DNA of 64,000 nt. Source: Linanthus parryae. Lineage: Eukaryota; Streptophyta; Magnoliopsida; Ericales; Polemoniaceae. Of the stretch, positions 41,588 through 52,243 are shown one piece after another. The notes under the pieces were generated by a model. It worked only from the letters and a program-made list of their open reading frames with translations, had not been told where the DNA came from and did no database searches. The stretch's first letter is position 1; each line of letters starts with the position of its first letter. The translations under genes were made by a program, and so were the position numbers. The stretch is taken from positions 154,391,345 to 154,455,344 of the forward strand of contig JALGPY010000002.1 in the NCBI GenBank assembly GCA_023055425.1, given 5' to 3'.

Positions 41588-44500
41588 ATGCATGACACAA
41601 TATGCATCACAGGACAATTTTTGAAATCTTAGCTGAAGAGGTGAAAATGGCATTTCTCAAACTAGAAGGTGCGCACTGTCTTTTCATCAAACCTAATGTG
41701 GTGAAAGGGTCTTTTATCCATTTTAAATTTTAATTTATATATTTAAAACAAAAAATGAGATGTCATTACTTTCAATAACGGAGATGGATGGAAATTGCAT
41801 ATGAACATTTAATTAGAATAATGTAGGGGATTTTGGTGGTAAATTAATAGTGCAATAGGTTAAGTGTAAAAAACACAATAACGCAAATAAGTTTCCGATA
41901 GAAAAATAAAAAATATACGAATAATGCTAACAATACCCGGGATGACACGACGACAAGACATGAACCCAACACGAGCGGGATTAGGTCGACATGAATGTGC
42001 AACGGTTCAATAATGGGTCGAACAAAAAGTGACACGAAAATAAATGGGTCTTCGCCGGTCGACAAATTTCTTACCCGGTTCAACCCAACCCAGAACCTGA
42101 TGGGATGACCCAAATTGCCAGGCCTAATCCAGAGGCTACACATAAAGGAGTATTCTATCTTCCCAAAGGTATTAGAGCTCAAATAAACTAACAAATGGCT
42201 GATTTTTTTTTTTTTTTGAAAACTACATACAACTCCCCCAAAATTTGAGCTCTTTGAATTGTGAAGCACAAAATGCTAGATGTATGCTGCAGATTCTTGA
42301 CAAATGATAGATATACATCCGGAAGGAAAAAACCTTGTCAAATTAAGCTTAATGGGTAAGTTGGAAATTTGTGATGTCATATACCTGAAACTCAGAGACC
42401 ATGACATTGTGATGATAAACATGCCTCAGTCATCGCGTTGATGGTGAAGGTCCTTCCCCAAACTCTGTTTTTATTATAAAGCCACTTATAGTTCGCAATT
42501 CCGAGGGGATACTATCTGCATGGGTATGTTATTTAGCTTTCAGTATGCAGCCTTAGAGATACAGTCTCATCTGGAGAGTCCAAACTTTTCAAACATATTT
42601 CTATGGTGATGATATTGTAAGATGTTATCTTATTTATGCTCTTCTCTGGCATACCTAATGTTTGCCATAATGTTTATTGTGCTACATCTTCATTTGTACA
42701 ATATCTTAATGTCCTTATAATTCATATTGCATTCTGATTATATTGAGAGTGTTTTTTAATTCTGTCTTATTTATCTTTCCTATGGAGTTTAGCTTCTCTC
42801 CGGGGACTGGGAGCCGCCGTAAACATTGTACCAGTTCATCCATGGGTCCGCCATTTTAATATCTCCAAGGTAAGAAAATCCAGAATTAGTTCTCTTGTAA
42901 ATTCTTTTTCTCATTATTTCTTATCGGGTTGTTATGTAATTTTCAAGATATGTTAAAGAGGAGAAGACCTATAGTGAAGCCAATTCTTAAAAAATATTAT
43001 CCCATAACAGAAAAGAACAAGCAAGTAAGCTTCTTTTTGTCTGTTGACCATCTGATTTGTTGTTCAACTTTTGTAAGTCTAACTAAATTCTTGTTTTGTG
43101 CTTTTTCTGTGCGCCACTCTTTATTCTATTCTCTGTATCTACAAATGACATGTGGAAAACTTTGTTTCATGAAAGAATTATATTTTGTTGGAAGATTCAA
43201 ATTTATTATTTAGCTTAATTGATTATATTTACTCCATACTTTAAATTATTTGCAAAATATGTTATGATTAAAATAAAAGAGAAGAGCGTCACAGTATGCA
43301 TGACACAGTATGTATCACAGTTGCAATTGCTGAAAGCTTAGCTGAAGAGGTGAAAGTGCCATTTCTAAAACTAGAATGTGTGAAGTGTTTTTTCATCAAA
43401 CCTAAGTGGAGAAAGGGTCTTTTATACATTTTAAAAATTTAATTTAGATATTTAAAATAAAAAAGTGAGTTGTCGTTACTTTCAAAAACGGAGATGGATG
43501 AAATCATACTATTCGACCAAAATGAGGATAATGTAAGGGATTTTGGTGGAAATTAATAGTATGATAGGTTAAGTGTAAAAATAAAATAAAAAATAAGACA
43601 ATTAAATAACCGATGAAAAATTCCAAAATATATGCATAATGCTAACAATATCTCGGTCGACACGACGATAAGACACGAACCCGACACGAGCGGGCTTTGA
43701 TCGACATGAATGTGTAACGGGTAAAAACGGTTCGAATCGTAAGTGATACGAAAATAAATGGGTCTACGCCCGCTCGACAAATTTATGACCCGGTTTAACC
43801 CAACAAGGACTGCGGTGGGTTGACCGGAATTTCCAGACCTAATCAAGAGGATAAAGATAAAGGAGTGTTTTGTCTTCACAAACGAAATATAGCTCAAATG
43901 AACTAACGCAGTGCAGGTTTTTTTCTTTTTACAAAAACTACTTACAAGTCTCCAAAAATTTGAGCTCTTTGAATTGTGAAGCACAAAATGCCAGTTGTAC
44001 TTTGCAGATTCTGGACGAATGAAATCTATACATCCGGAGGGGAAAAACCTCTTCAAAATAAGCTTATCGGGTAAGTTGGAAGTTGGTAATGTCATATACC
44101 AGAAAATCAATGACGATGATATCGTGATGATAAACATGCCCCCATCTATTCAGCCACACTCATTCATCGCGTTGGCGGTGAAGGTCCGTCCACCAAGCTC
44201 AGTTTTATTCATAAAGCCACTTTTATGTTCGCCATTCCGAGGAGAATTAGATTTGGCTGTCTGCATGGGCATGTTCTTTGGATTTGAGTATGCAGCTTTA
44301 GAGATTCATTCTCATTCGGAGAGACTACTCTTTTCAAACTCTATTTATGCGGTGATGATACTGTAAGATCTTGTTTCATTTAGGCTCTTATATGGCACAC
44401 CTAAAGTTTGTCATAATGTTTATTGAGCTACATGTTTAGTCATACAGTATCTTAATGTCTTTATAATTCTTATAGCATTATGATTATAATGAGGGAATGC

Positions 44501-44755
44501 CGGATTATTATCATTTCTATAGAATTTTGCTTCTCTCCGTAACTTTTGAGCCTCTGTCAAAATTGTACCAGTCCATGGGTCTACCATTTTCATATCTTCA
44601 AGGTATGATAATCAAGAATCATTTCTCTAGTTGCTTCTCTTTCTCATTATTTCTTACCAGGTTGTTATTTCCAGGATATATTAAAGAAGAGAAGACCTAT
44701 GATGAAGCCAAATCTAAAAAATATAACTTAAAATAACAAGCAAGTAAGCTTATTT
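41588..44755 (+). repeat. Array unit 13, last full dimer, truncated at its end
   Basis: A is 1708 bp with no 24-bp duplication. B starts at 43296 and runs normally to the AAGCAAGTAAGCTTATTTT block at about 44755, where the sequence jumps to the middle of another half-unit. Confidence 0.88.
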
Positions 44756-45401
44756 TGAATTTAAAAATAGATGGGTCTACGTCGGGTGGACAAATTTCTG
44801 ACCCGGTTCAACCCAACCCAGAACATGGTGGCTTGACCCAAATTGCCTCGCCTAAACCAGAGGCCACACATAAAGGAGTATTCTGTCTTCCCAAAGAAAT
44901 TAGAGCTCAAATGAAATAACAGAGTTCTGATTTTTTTTTTCTTTTTATGAAAACTACTTTACAAGTCCCTGAGAGTTTGAGTTCTTTGAATTGTGAAGCA
45001 CAAAATGCCAATTGTACCCTGCTCTAGACAAATGATAGATATACATCAGGAGGAAAAAAAACCTAGTCAAATTAAGCTTAATGGGTAAGTTGGAAATTGG
45101 TGATGTCATGTACCAGAAACTCAAAGACGATGACATTGTGATGATAAACATGCCTCAGCCATCGCGTTGATGGTGAAGGTCCTTCCACCAAGCTCAGTTT
45201 TTATTCATAAAGCCACTTATCATTTCGTCATTTTGAGGGGATTTAGATTGTGACTGTGTGCATTGGTATGTTCTTTGGCTTTGAATATGCAGCTTTAGAG
45301 ATCCAGTCTCATTTGGAGAGACTACTCTTTTCAAACATATTTCTATGGTGATGATATTGTAAGATCATGTCTCATCTAGGCTCTTCTTTGTCATACCTAA
45401 T
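44756..45401 (+). repeat. Diverged terminal half-unit fragment of the array
   Basis: Sequence similarity resumes inside the GC-rich block (ATGGGTCTACGTCGGGTGG) and continues in order through the exon-like block to the CATACCTAAT motif, then stops. It carries more private changes than any other copy and keeps the 10-bp stretch lost from nearly all A halves (GGGGATTTAGATTGTGACT at about 45236). It is an old, unhomogenised array edge with an internal deletion covering the anchor. Confidence 0.85.
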
Positions 45402-45628
45402 TGATGCAGGAGAAAATTGGAGAATTAATTCGTCAAATTCAGAAAAGTTGTTTCGGTCAAAACGCATAACCAGGGGCATAATTTAAGGATGTCAGATTTG
45501 GGCAAAGTCATACATTATTTATAGTGGAACGACGTTCTATAAATAACCCCTGATAAATCACGGGTACTGCCCTGATATGGTCTGAAGGACTGTAATGTAG
45601 GCAATAATACATGATCGATACTCTAGAA
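45402..45628. other. Short flank between array and retrotransposon, no gene seen
   Basis: This 227-bp stretch resembles neither the satellite nor the LTRs. It holds an imperfect hairpin (45516-45545, TATTTATA/TATAAATA with an inner GAAC/GTTC) and ends in the 42-bp sequence that recurs inside the adjacent LTR. No coding potential is seen. Confidence 0.6.
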
Positions 45629-45793
45629 GGGGGGGGGGGGGTTGAATAGAGTATGCCAACTATTCAATACATGGTCGATACTCTAGAAGGACTGTAATGT
45701 AGGCAATAATACATGATCGATACTCTAGAAGGACTGTAATGTAGGCAATAATACATGATCGATATCTGATATGGTCTGAAGGACTGTAATGTA
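45587..45793 (+). repeat. Interrupted 42-bp repeats spanning the flank/LTR junction
   Basis: The 42-bp unit beginning GGACTGTAATGTAGGCAATA occurs at 45587-45628, 45689-45730 and, incompletely, 45731-45763, with a short remnant at 45781-45793. Between the first and second copies lies a run of 13 G (45629-45641) followed by LTR-end sequence (TTGAATAGAGTATGCC). A longer segment starting CTGATATGGTCTGAAGGACT is repeated at 45572 and 45766, 194 bp apart. Host flank and LTR are therefore interleaved. Confidence 0.85.
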
Positions 45794-46923
45794 ATGAGTA
45801 AAAGAGTTTTTCAGGGCCTTTAAATGAGTTACAACTCCTTGGAATCAAACATTTTATGTAGAAAAGCTAAGTCTATTTCAAGTCCTTGAAATGACTTTCA
45901 AACCCTTGAAATAAAACCTGTTTTGTTTGCTGCAAATAAGCTAAGTATAGAACTGAAAATAAAATGCAAGAGACACAAGATATATAGAGTTCAGTCCACT
46001 TGGAACTACGTCTCTACCTCAGGGATCTTATCCCTGCAGGATTTTCAACTCAATTCTTATTAATCAAAAGTTAAACCCTCGATCTCAAGCACAGATAGAT
46101 GCCTTACTTTGTTACAGCTTGTGGCTTTCACTAACCTATCTAGTACCTGCTCTAGCTAACTGATTAACTAAAAATTCTCTATTGTTCACTTTGAACAATA
46201 CACAAGAATAAGAACTAGAAGTATTATCAGAATGATATACAAATAAAAGCTCAGAATAGAAGAACACTAGAACTAAGTCTGCAGTGAGTATGCATTGTTC
46301 TTCAAATGCTTTGATTGAGAGGAATGAATCTACTTCTTTGTTGCTTGCCAATCCCTGAATGTGTTTGAGTGTCTCTATTAATTGTCCCGTTTGAATTTCT
46401 CCAGCTCTTCATACTTTTAAGGAGCAGTTTGAATTGCAGATCTTCAAGATCTCTTCATAACAAACTTCCCTATTTTGTAACTTCAGCTGTTGACTTCTTT
46501 AACAGTTTCTCCAAACGGATAGTTGCTCAGTATCTTCAAAGATACTGTCTTGATCTTGTTTGTGAAGATGTTGGGAAGCTTTCAATCAAGAAAATTCAAG
46601 CAAAAAATCAAATCATCAAGCAGTTTCCCTTCCTGTAAAATACAGTTTAGAAAATATATCCTGCAAAATAGGAAACAAAATTTTCCTGCAAAAGCTTAGT
46701 CAAAGAGATGGATTATTCACGGATTAGAGTGTTAAAATAATTTATCTTTCATCATCAAAAAACATATAATCAAGTATAGGAGAATAGGAGTTGGAATGGA
46801 ATCAGAAAACTCCCCCTAAGTTCATGCTTAAACTATGTTGTCAGTTTCAAAGCTTTGAAAGCTGTTTCAAGGCCTTGAAATAGACTGGCTATTTCACGCC
46901 TTTGAAACCATGCTGAACTTACA
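45629..46923 (-). repeat. 3' LTR of the minus-strand element
   Basis: The LTR begins (minus strand) TGTAAGTTCAGCATGG at 46923, matching the LTR starts at 54705 and 62865. The distal end is the GCATACTCTATTCAA motif followed by a C run (13 G on the plus strand), where other copies read CTGTACACCCCTTCA. A block of 42-bp flank-derived repeats (about 45675-45793) is inserted near that end. The TATA-like CTATAAAAG of the plus-strand element is changed to CCTTAAAAG (about 46417-46425). Confidence 0.82.
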
Positions 46924-46935
46924 ATCTGCCACTTG
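46924..46935 (-). other. Degenerate polypurine tract next to the 3' LTR
   Basis: On the minus strand the LTR start is preceded by AAGTGGCAGAT, where the plus-strand element has CTAGGGGGAGAT. The run of Gs that would prime plus-strand DNA synthesis is broken. Confidence 0.6.
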
Positions 46936-47298
46936 ATGATAGAAATCCATAATCTTTTAAGGACTAGATTTCTGCAAAAAATAATCATTAGAACATAGAA
47001 AATAAATTATACCAATAATCTGAACTACAGTGTATCCAAATAATCCAACTTATTAAGCAACTAGGTGCAGCAAAGTTTCAGATAATCCTATTGACCAAAC
47101 CTGGTCTCTAAACCAGCAAAATGGACATATAAACACCTAAATTTCTCCCCGTCTTTGACTTTCATCAAAAAATACAAAGAGCATGTTATATCAAAGTTTT
47201 GGAAATACGTAAAGAAAACTGTTTGAAAAGATAGAAGTTTTTCAAGACTTTTAAAAGGATTTCAAGGCCTTGAAAAAGATAGAAAGAATAGGCAAGAG
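46936..47298 (-). other. 3' untranslated region of the minus-strand element
   Basis: No gene is seen. It includes an exact palindrome at 47260-47275, and the internal PPT seen in the plus copy is degraded here (GACGGGGAGAAAT on the minus strand, about 47139-47151). Confidence 0.6.
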
Positions 47299-49008
47299 TT
47301 AAGGGGTTGGGTCTCCATCTCCTTGCTGCTCTGCATCTTCTTCCGCACCATCTTCTTCAATATCCTCATCATCCTGATCTTTTACTTAAGACACTTTATC
47401 ACCAGCTTCACCTTCTCCCTCAAACAGATCAACTTCAATCACTATTTCAGGAATGGTTGGCTTATTTTGCTTCTTCTTGACATCTTAAAGCAGCATTCCT
47501 GAATCCGGACTGTCAGCTTCTTCTTGCTATTGGTCTTCACCACCCTATTCCCCAACCACTTTCTTACCCTTAACCTTCACTCCAGCTATCTCATCCTGAG
47601 TTGTATGGTCACTGAAAAGTTTTTTGGTTTATCTAGCCTTTTTGGTTCCATCTGCAGCTTGAGAAACTTCATTTGCTTAAAGATGAAGTTATATATGATC
47701 TTGAAGGTGTTTTCAACCATGTACTTCATTTTCTTAAACTCATTTCCATACTCATGCTGATTCTCTTTCAGTTCATCCATGTCCTTCTCAAGGCCATCAA
47801 GTTTCTGAAGAACTAAGGAAATATCTTGAGGCTGAGAGGTTCTGAGTACAACTTCCATGTCTTAGCACTGGTTTTTACTACTCCAATTTTCTCAAATGCT
47901 TTCTCATCAAGCATACCAAAACCAGTAGTAATAGTTTCTTCCCTGTCAGTTGAAATTTCAAGGTTTCAAAAGAATGAGATGAGCAAATTAGCATATGGAA
48001 AATGATGCTTTCCCTGATTGGTTTTGAAACAAAGCATGAGTTCCATCACAATTTTTGTAAGATCAACATCATAACCATTTATAACCAAGTATATTAGGTA
48101 AAACACTCTTTTAGTTATCAACTCCTTTGATATCTCCCTTGGTACCACACATCTCATCAAGATTGTGAACAAGACTTTGGCTTCAACAGTTAGCACAAAG
48201 TGTGTTAACTACTTGGATGTGGTATGGTTGTTGGGTAGAAAGAATTCTTCTTTGGCAAGTTTCAGGGCTTCACTTTTAGGAGGGTGATTGCTAGTGTCAA
48301 ACCTCTTTGGACAGCCTAAAACATTGGGAAACTCAGAGTGATCTAATTCCATATTAATACCAGCAACTTTGGTTTGAATCACAAGGTTCACAGTATTCTT
48401 GAGTTGTCTCATGTTTAGGTTAGTGAGTCTAGGGTAAGCTATCTGTGGAGGGATTAGAACAAACCAAAGAGAGTTTTTATTCGGCATCTTAATGCACTCT
48501 ATATTCATACCATTCAACATAGAAAGATTGACCATACTGCAGTAAGCAACTGATCTAGAAGCAAATCCATCTAGCCATTGACCTCTAGCAACATTAGTAA
48601 ATGAACCACTTGTTATCAATGCCATATTTCTTACTAGTGTATTTCTTCTTTTCTGAATAAATCTGCAATGCCTTCTCAATGTTCTCTTCTGGATATCCTC
48701 TGTTAGTTTCGCTTTTCCCTTGTATGCTTTAGTAGGCTTCTTCTCCAGCTTCTTAGGACTGACAGTTTGTTTTTATGGAGCAGATTCAACTACCTTCATC
48801 TTCCTTTTCTTCCTGGAAGTGGGTGTCTGATCTTTCTTTGCCTTCTTCTTGGGAGGAGGAGGGGAAATGTCTTCTGCACTTGGAGTTCTTGGACTTGATT
48901 CACCACTAATGGTCTGAACATCTTCCTCAGTAGTCTTTCTTTTTTTTCTGTAGTATCTTTTGAACCACCATCCATCTTGATTTTGTCAGAGGCTCTTGTA
49001 GTGCTCAT
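47299..49008 (-). pseudogene. Third ORF (env position) of the minus-strand element, broken
   Basis: An ATG at 49008 starts MSTTRASDKIKM, and the homologous frame ends at a TAA at 47299, about 1.7 kb, lying between pol and the 3' LTR on the coding strand. The N-terminal part is rich in Lys, Pro, Ser and Glu, nuclear-localisation-like. The middle (about 48679-47966) is a globular domain whose segments VEAKVLFTILMRCVVP and KRVFYLIYLVINGYDVDL resemble, from memory, the domain called 'putative plant transposon protein'. The C-terminal part (47858-47586) looks coiled-coil and acidic. Several frameshifts and stops break it, including a frame change in an A-run near 48945. No signal peptide or membrane segment was seen, so an envelope role has no support. 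The same ORF is in the plus-strand element. Confidence 0.65.
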
Positions 49009-49459
49009 TAGGGTTTGGGATATAGAAGAGAAAGGTAGGAGAGATAAAAAGGGGAGAAAGAGAGAAGAAGATAGATACTGAAGAGTTTCAGTTTGAAAAG
49101 GAAACTGAATATTTTCCTAATCTTTTGAAGAATTGCTAAATCAGTTAGGTTCAAAATTATGTGTGCCGTCGGAAGAAATAATATAATACTATTTTGACTG
49201 AAAAAGGGTTTTTGAAAAGTAAGGGGCAATATTAAGAAATTATCTAAAGAGATAACACCCAACATTGTAACATCCATATTATTGACTAACCAGCAAACAG
49301 TCTTCTTTTCAAGGCTTTGGAAAGTATTTCAAGGCCTTGAAAAGCTGTATTGCAAAAGCACATAAAATCAAAGCTTTGAAAAGATTTTCAAGGCTTTAAA
49401 ATATTTTTATGGATTTGAAAATCAGTTCGAACCTTTGAAAAACATAATACTTACCTTAT
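49009..49459 (-). other. Pol to third-ORF spacer, minus-strand element
   Basis: No gene is seen. An exact palindrome lies at 49327-49342, with near copies around 49306, 49366 and 49385. It is the homologue of 60623-61032. Confidence 0.6.
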
Positions 49460-49480
49460 ACTTACCTGATACTCCCCCTA
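49460..49480 (-). promoter_or_regulatory. Internal polypurine tract and 5' splice-site consensus after pol, minus-strand element
   Basis: On the minus strand the pol stop TAG is part of TTTAGGGGGAGT, followed at once by ATCAGGTAAGTAT. A second GGTAAGTATT lies 10 bases further on. It is the counterpart of 60603-60622. Confidence 0.5.
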
Positions 49481-49986
49481 AACAATTGTTTCTTTATTTA
49501 GCATACCCAATTCTAATCTCAAGGCTGAGAATCTTTCATCTGACAGTGGTTTAGTGAAGATATCTGCAAATTGCATGTTAGTGGAAACAATCTCAAGAAT
49601 AATATCACCTTTCTCTGCATGATCTCTAATGAAGTGATGTCTAACATCAATGTGTTTTGTTCTTGAATGCTGAACTAGATTCTTTGTTATTGATATTACA
49701 CTTGTATTGTCACACTTAATAGGTATATCTCTGAAATCAAATCCAAGGTCTCTCATTTGTTGAGCTATCCATAACACTTGTGAGAAGCAAGCTTCAACAG
49801 CTATATATTCAGCTTCTGATGTTGATAGTGCAAATGAGTTTTGCTTCTTTCAATGCCAGGTGATTAATAATGATCAAGGAAATTTACAGCATCCTGATGT
49901 ACTCTTTCTATCAACTTTATATCCTGCAAAGTTAGCATCTAAATAGCCACACACAGATAAATTAGATTGTTTAGGATACCAAAGCC
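49478..49986 (-). pseudogene. pol: RNase H domain of pol, minus-strand element
   Basis: The C-terminal end of pol is readable from 49777 to a TAG at 49478-49480: MLWIAQQMRDLGFDF, then KCDNTSVISITKN with the catalytic-type Asp, HIDVRHHFIRDH, and FADIFTKPLSDERF, all typical of Ty1/copia RNase H tails. The part from 49986 to 49778, which should hold the SDADFAG-type and EAEY motifs, is homologous but broken by frameshifts. The stop codon lies within the AGGGGGAG tract described separately. Confidence 0.85.
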
Positions 49987-50948
49987 CTAAGTCTTTGGTA
50001 CTATTGAGATATCTAAAGATGCAGTCAACTGTGATTCTTTAGAATCAGCTTGAAATCTATCACAGATACAAACACTGAAAATGATATATAGTCTGCTAGC
50101 GGTGTGATATAGTAATGATCCAATCATACCTCTATTTTCTTTCACATTCACACTCTTATCATATTCACCTTTGTCTAAAGACAATGTGGAGCTCATGGGG
50201 GTCTTGACTTCTTTGGATTGAGACATATTATATTTGCTCAGGAAGTCTCTTGTGTACTTGCTTTGATGTAAAAATATTCCCTTCTTCATCTCATGTATTT
50301 GAACTCCAATAAAGAAGTTCAACTCTCCCATCAAAGTCATTTCAAATTCCCTGCTCATAAGACTTGAGAATTCCTTGAAAAGAAGGTCATTAGTAGCTCC
50401 AAACAGAATATCATCAACATATATTTGAACTACAAGCATATTTTTCTCATGAGTCTTTATGAAAAGAGTTTTGTCTACTAATCCTCTTTTGAAATCATTT
50501 ACAAGTAAAAACTTTGACAACCTTTCATACCAAGCTCTTGGAGCTTGTTTCAAACCATAAAGAGCCTTGTCAAGTTTATAAACATGGTATGGAAACTTGT
50601 CATTTTCAAAACCTGGAGGTTGAGCAACATAAACTTCCTCTTGCAAATAACCATTTAAGAATGCACACTTCACATCCATTTGAAACAATTTCATGTTCTT
50701 GTGAAATGAAAATGCAAGTAGAATTCTAATTGCTTCTAACCTGGCAACAGGAGTAAAAGTCTCCTCATAGTCAATATCTTCTTCTTGATCGTAGCCTCGA
50801 GCTACCAATCTATATTTGTTTCTAATTACCTTTACATTCTCATCTAACTTGTTTCTGAATACCCATCTGGTGCCAATAACAGACTGATTTCTTGGTGCAG
50901 GAACTAAATTCCAAACCTTGTTCCTTTCAAACTCATTGCGGCTGCTTC
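49987..50948 (-). pseudogene. pol: Reverse transcriptase domain, minus-strand element (best preserved domain)
   Basis: From 50808 to 49987 a 273-codon frame stays open and matches the Ty1/copia reverse transcriptase: [51 protein letters not shown], and the catalytic YVDD at 50410-50421. It continues through [20 protein letters not shown] and [12 protein letters not shown], typical of Sirevirus-type pol. The upstream end ([29 protein letters not shown]) reads on to about 50948 in the same frame. There a short deletion relative to the plus-strand copy shifts the frame from the linker. The downstream end shifts again before RNase H. The frame has no native ATG; it is an internal piece of a polyprotein. 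Confidence 0.92.
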
Positions 50949-51400
50949 TTGTAATGCGTCCTTCACAGTTATGGGTTCTACAAGGGAAATAAAAACATTA
51001 AAAGCACAAATATTCTTTAATTTTGATCTAGTTTTTGTACCAGTGGTTAGATCAGAAAGAATGTTATCAGCAGGATGAGATGAGAGATATTTAAATATCT
51101 TCCTTGGCATCCAAGGTTCAGGCTCACCAATATGTTTTTCAAGTCTTTGAGAACTTGAAGTAGTAGTTTGATCATCTGTCTTTTCTGGAGGATTTGTTTC
51201 AAGGCTTTGGAACTTATTTTCAAGGCCTTGAAAATGCCTTCCGTGTTGTAAGTTTCCCTTGGAACCTTTTGAGGAATCTTCTTCATTGTCTGAATCATGC
51301 TTGTTCAGATTAAGATCTGCAAAACCATCACTCAAAGAACCATCAAATCTTTCATCAAATATGATATGAATACTTTCTTCAACAAGCTTGGTTCTCTTAT
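50904..51400 (-). pseudogene. pol: Integrase-RT linker region, minus-strand element
   Basis: A frame open from 51335 to 50904 reads SDGFADLNLNKHDSDNEEDSSKGSK and then FQGLENKFQSLE, an acidic Ser-rich linker typical between integrase and RT, followed by EPWMPRKIFKYLSSHPADNI. It holds one exact copy of the TTTCAAGGCCTTGAAA palindrome at 51218-51233. The frame ends where a short deletion joins it wrongly to the RT start. Confidence 0.75.
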
Positions 51401-52243
51401 TGTAAATTCTATAGGCTTTGCATGACTGTGAATAACCAAGAAAATACCTTCATCACTTCTTGCATCAAACTTACTAAAATTATCCTTACCATTATTATGA
51501 ACATAGCAGGTACAACCAAAATGTTTGAAGTAAGAAATGTTTGGCTTTCTTCCTTTGAACAGCTCATAAGGATTCTTCTTCAATATAGGTCTGATCAAGC
51601 ACATGTTTACAATATAATTTGCAGTATTCACAGATTCTTCCCAATAGTTTTTTGGTAGTTTGTTCTCCAAAAGCATTGTTCTTGACATGTCTTCAAGTGT
51701 CATGTTCTTTCTATCAACAACTCCATTCTGTTGAGGAGTTCTAGGAAAAGAAAAGTTGTGAGAGATTCCATGCTTAGAAAAAAATAAATCAAACTCCAGT
51801 TGATCACACTCTCTACTATGTTCACCTCTAATTGAAGCAATATGTAGCTTTTTAGGTTTGAAGTTCTATACTAAGCTTTGAAAATTCAGAGAGGGCTTCA
51901 TATTTTTCTTTAAGAAATATAACCCAAGTATATCTAGAAATATCATCTCCAATAACAAGCATGTACTTCTTACCCTTTGGAGTTGGAGTTCTCATAGGAC
52001 CACAGAGATCCATATGCAGTAATGCAATGGGTCTAGTAGTACTTACAAAGTTGTTTAGTTTGAAAGAGCTTCTGGTCTGCTTGCCTTGTGCACATGCTTT
52101 GCATACTTATTCATCTATGAACTTTATAGAGGGTAGACGTCTCACTAAGTTCTTAGAGACTAGCTTGTTCAACGTGTGCAAGTTAATGTGTCCTAACTTT
52201 CTATGCCAAAGCTTTTAATCTTTTTTCAAGGCCTTGAGACACT
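51401..52243 (-). pseudogene. pol: Integrase domain, minus-strand element, active site altered
   Basis: The zinc-binding end (VCKACAQGKQT, near 52095) keeps its CxxC but has a TAA stop two codons before it (52107-52109). The core shows HMDLCGPMRTPTPKGKKYMLV with the first Asp. The second catalytic residue is Glu instead of Asp (codon 51821-51823, IRGEHSREC where the plus copy has IRSDHGREF). The third is Asp instead of Glu (51713-51715, NGVVDRK for NGVVERE). So the D,D,E triad reads D,E,D. Frameshifts also lie between these motifs. The C-terminal region (MTLEDMSRTMLLENKLP, KKNPYELFKGRKPNISYFK) is readable from 51703 on. Confidence 0.88.

Larger units (their letters stand above)
1..45401 (+). 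repeat. Dimeric megasatellite array, about 3.45-kb unit, 13 units visible
   Basis: A head-to-tail array fills this stretch. The anchor block beginning ATGCATGACAC in half-unit A recurs at 221, 3673, 7130, 10603, 14073, 17531, 20947, 24386, 27841, 31268, 34697, 38124 and 41588, giving spacings of 3416-3473 bp. A diverged second copy (half-unit B) starts at 1957, 5412, 8867, 12337, 15811, 19243, 22670, 26126, 29555, 32983, 36416, 39868 and 43296, so the unit is an A-B dimer with halves of about 1.70-1.74 kb. A copies resemble other A copies far more than they resemble B, the signature of a higher-order repeat. All units have the same orientation. The ancestral sequence is not recognised. Small open frames occur but are not supported as genes. 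Phase is arbitrary; I count from the A anchor. Confidence 0.95.

Noticed and set aside
43553..44137. A 194-codon minus-strand frame and similar ones at 36734-37219 and 41844-42269
   Set aside because: Open only in single copies, hydrophobic and Phe/Ile-rich as expected from AT-rich antisense, not shared by neighbouring units.
1..45401. CRISPR array or rDNA array
   Set aside because: Units of 3.4 kb without short repeat-spacer structure exclude CRISPR, and no 18S, 5.8S, 25S or 5S-like sequence is seen.
46136..46351. Short open frames inside the LTRs (for example 46136-46351, 46369-46638, 63430-63612)
   Set aside because: They lie in LTR sequence, differ between LTR copies and have no domain; LTRs are normally non-coding.
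49008..49277. A hydrophobic 89-codon frame upstream of the third ORF on the minus strand (49277-49008)
   Set aside because: Considered as a missing signal or membrane segment for an envelope-like protein, but it has no counterpart in the plus-strand element and lies in the non-coding spacer.
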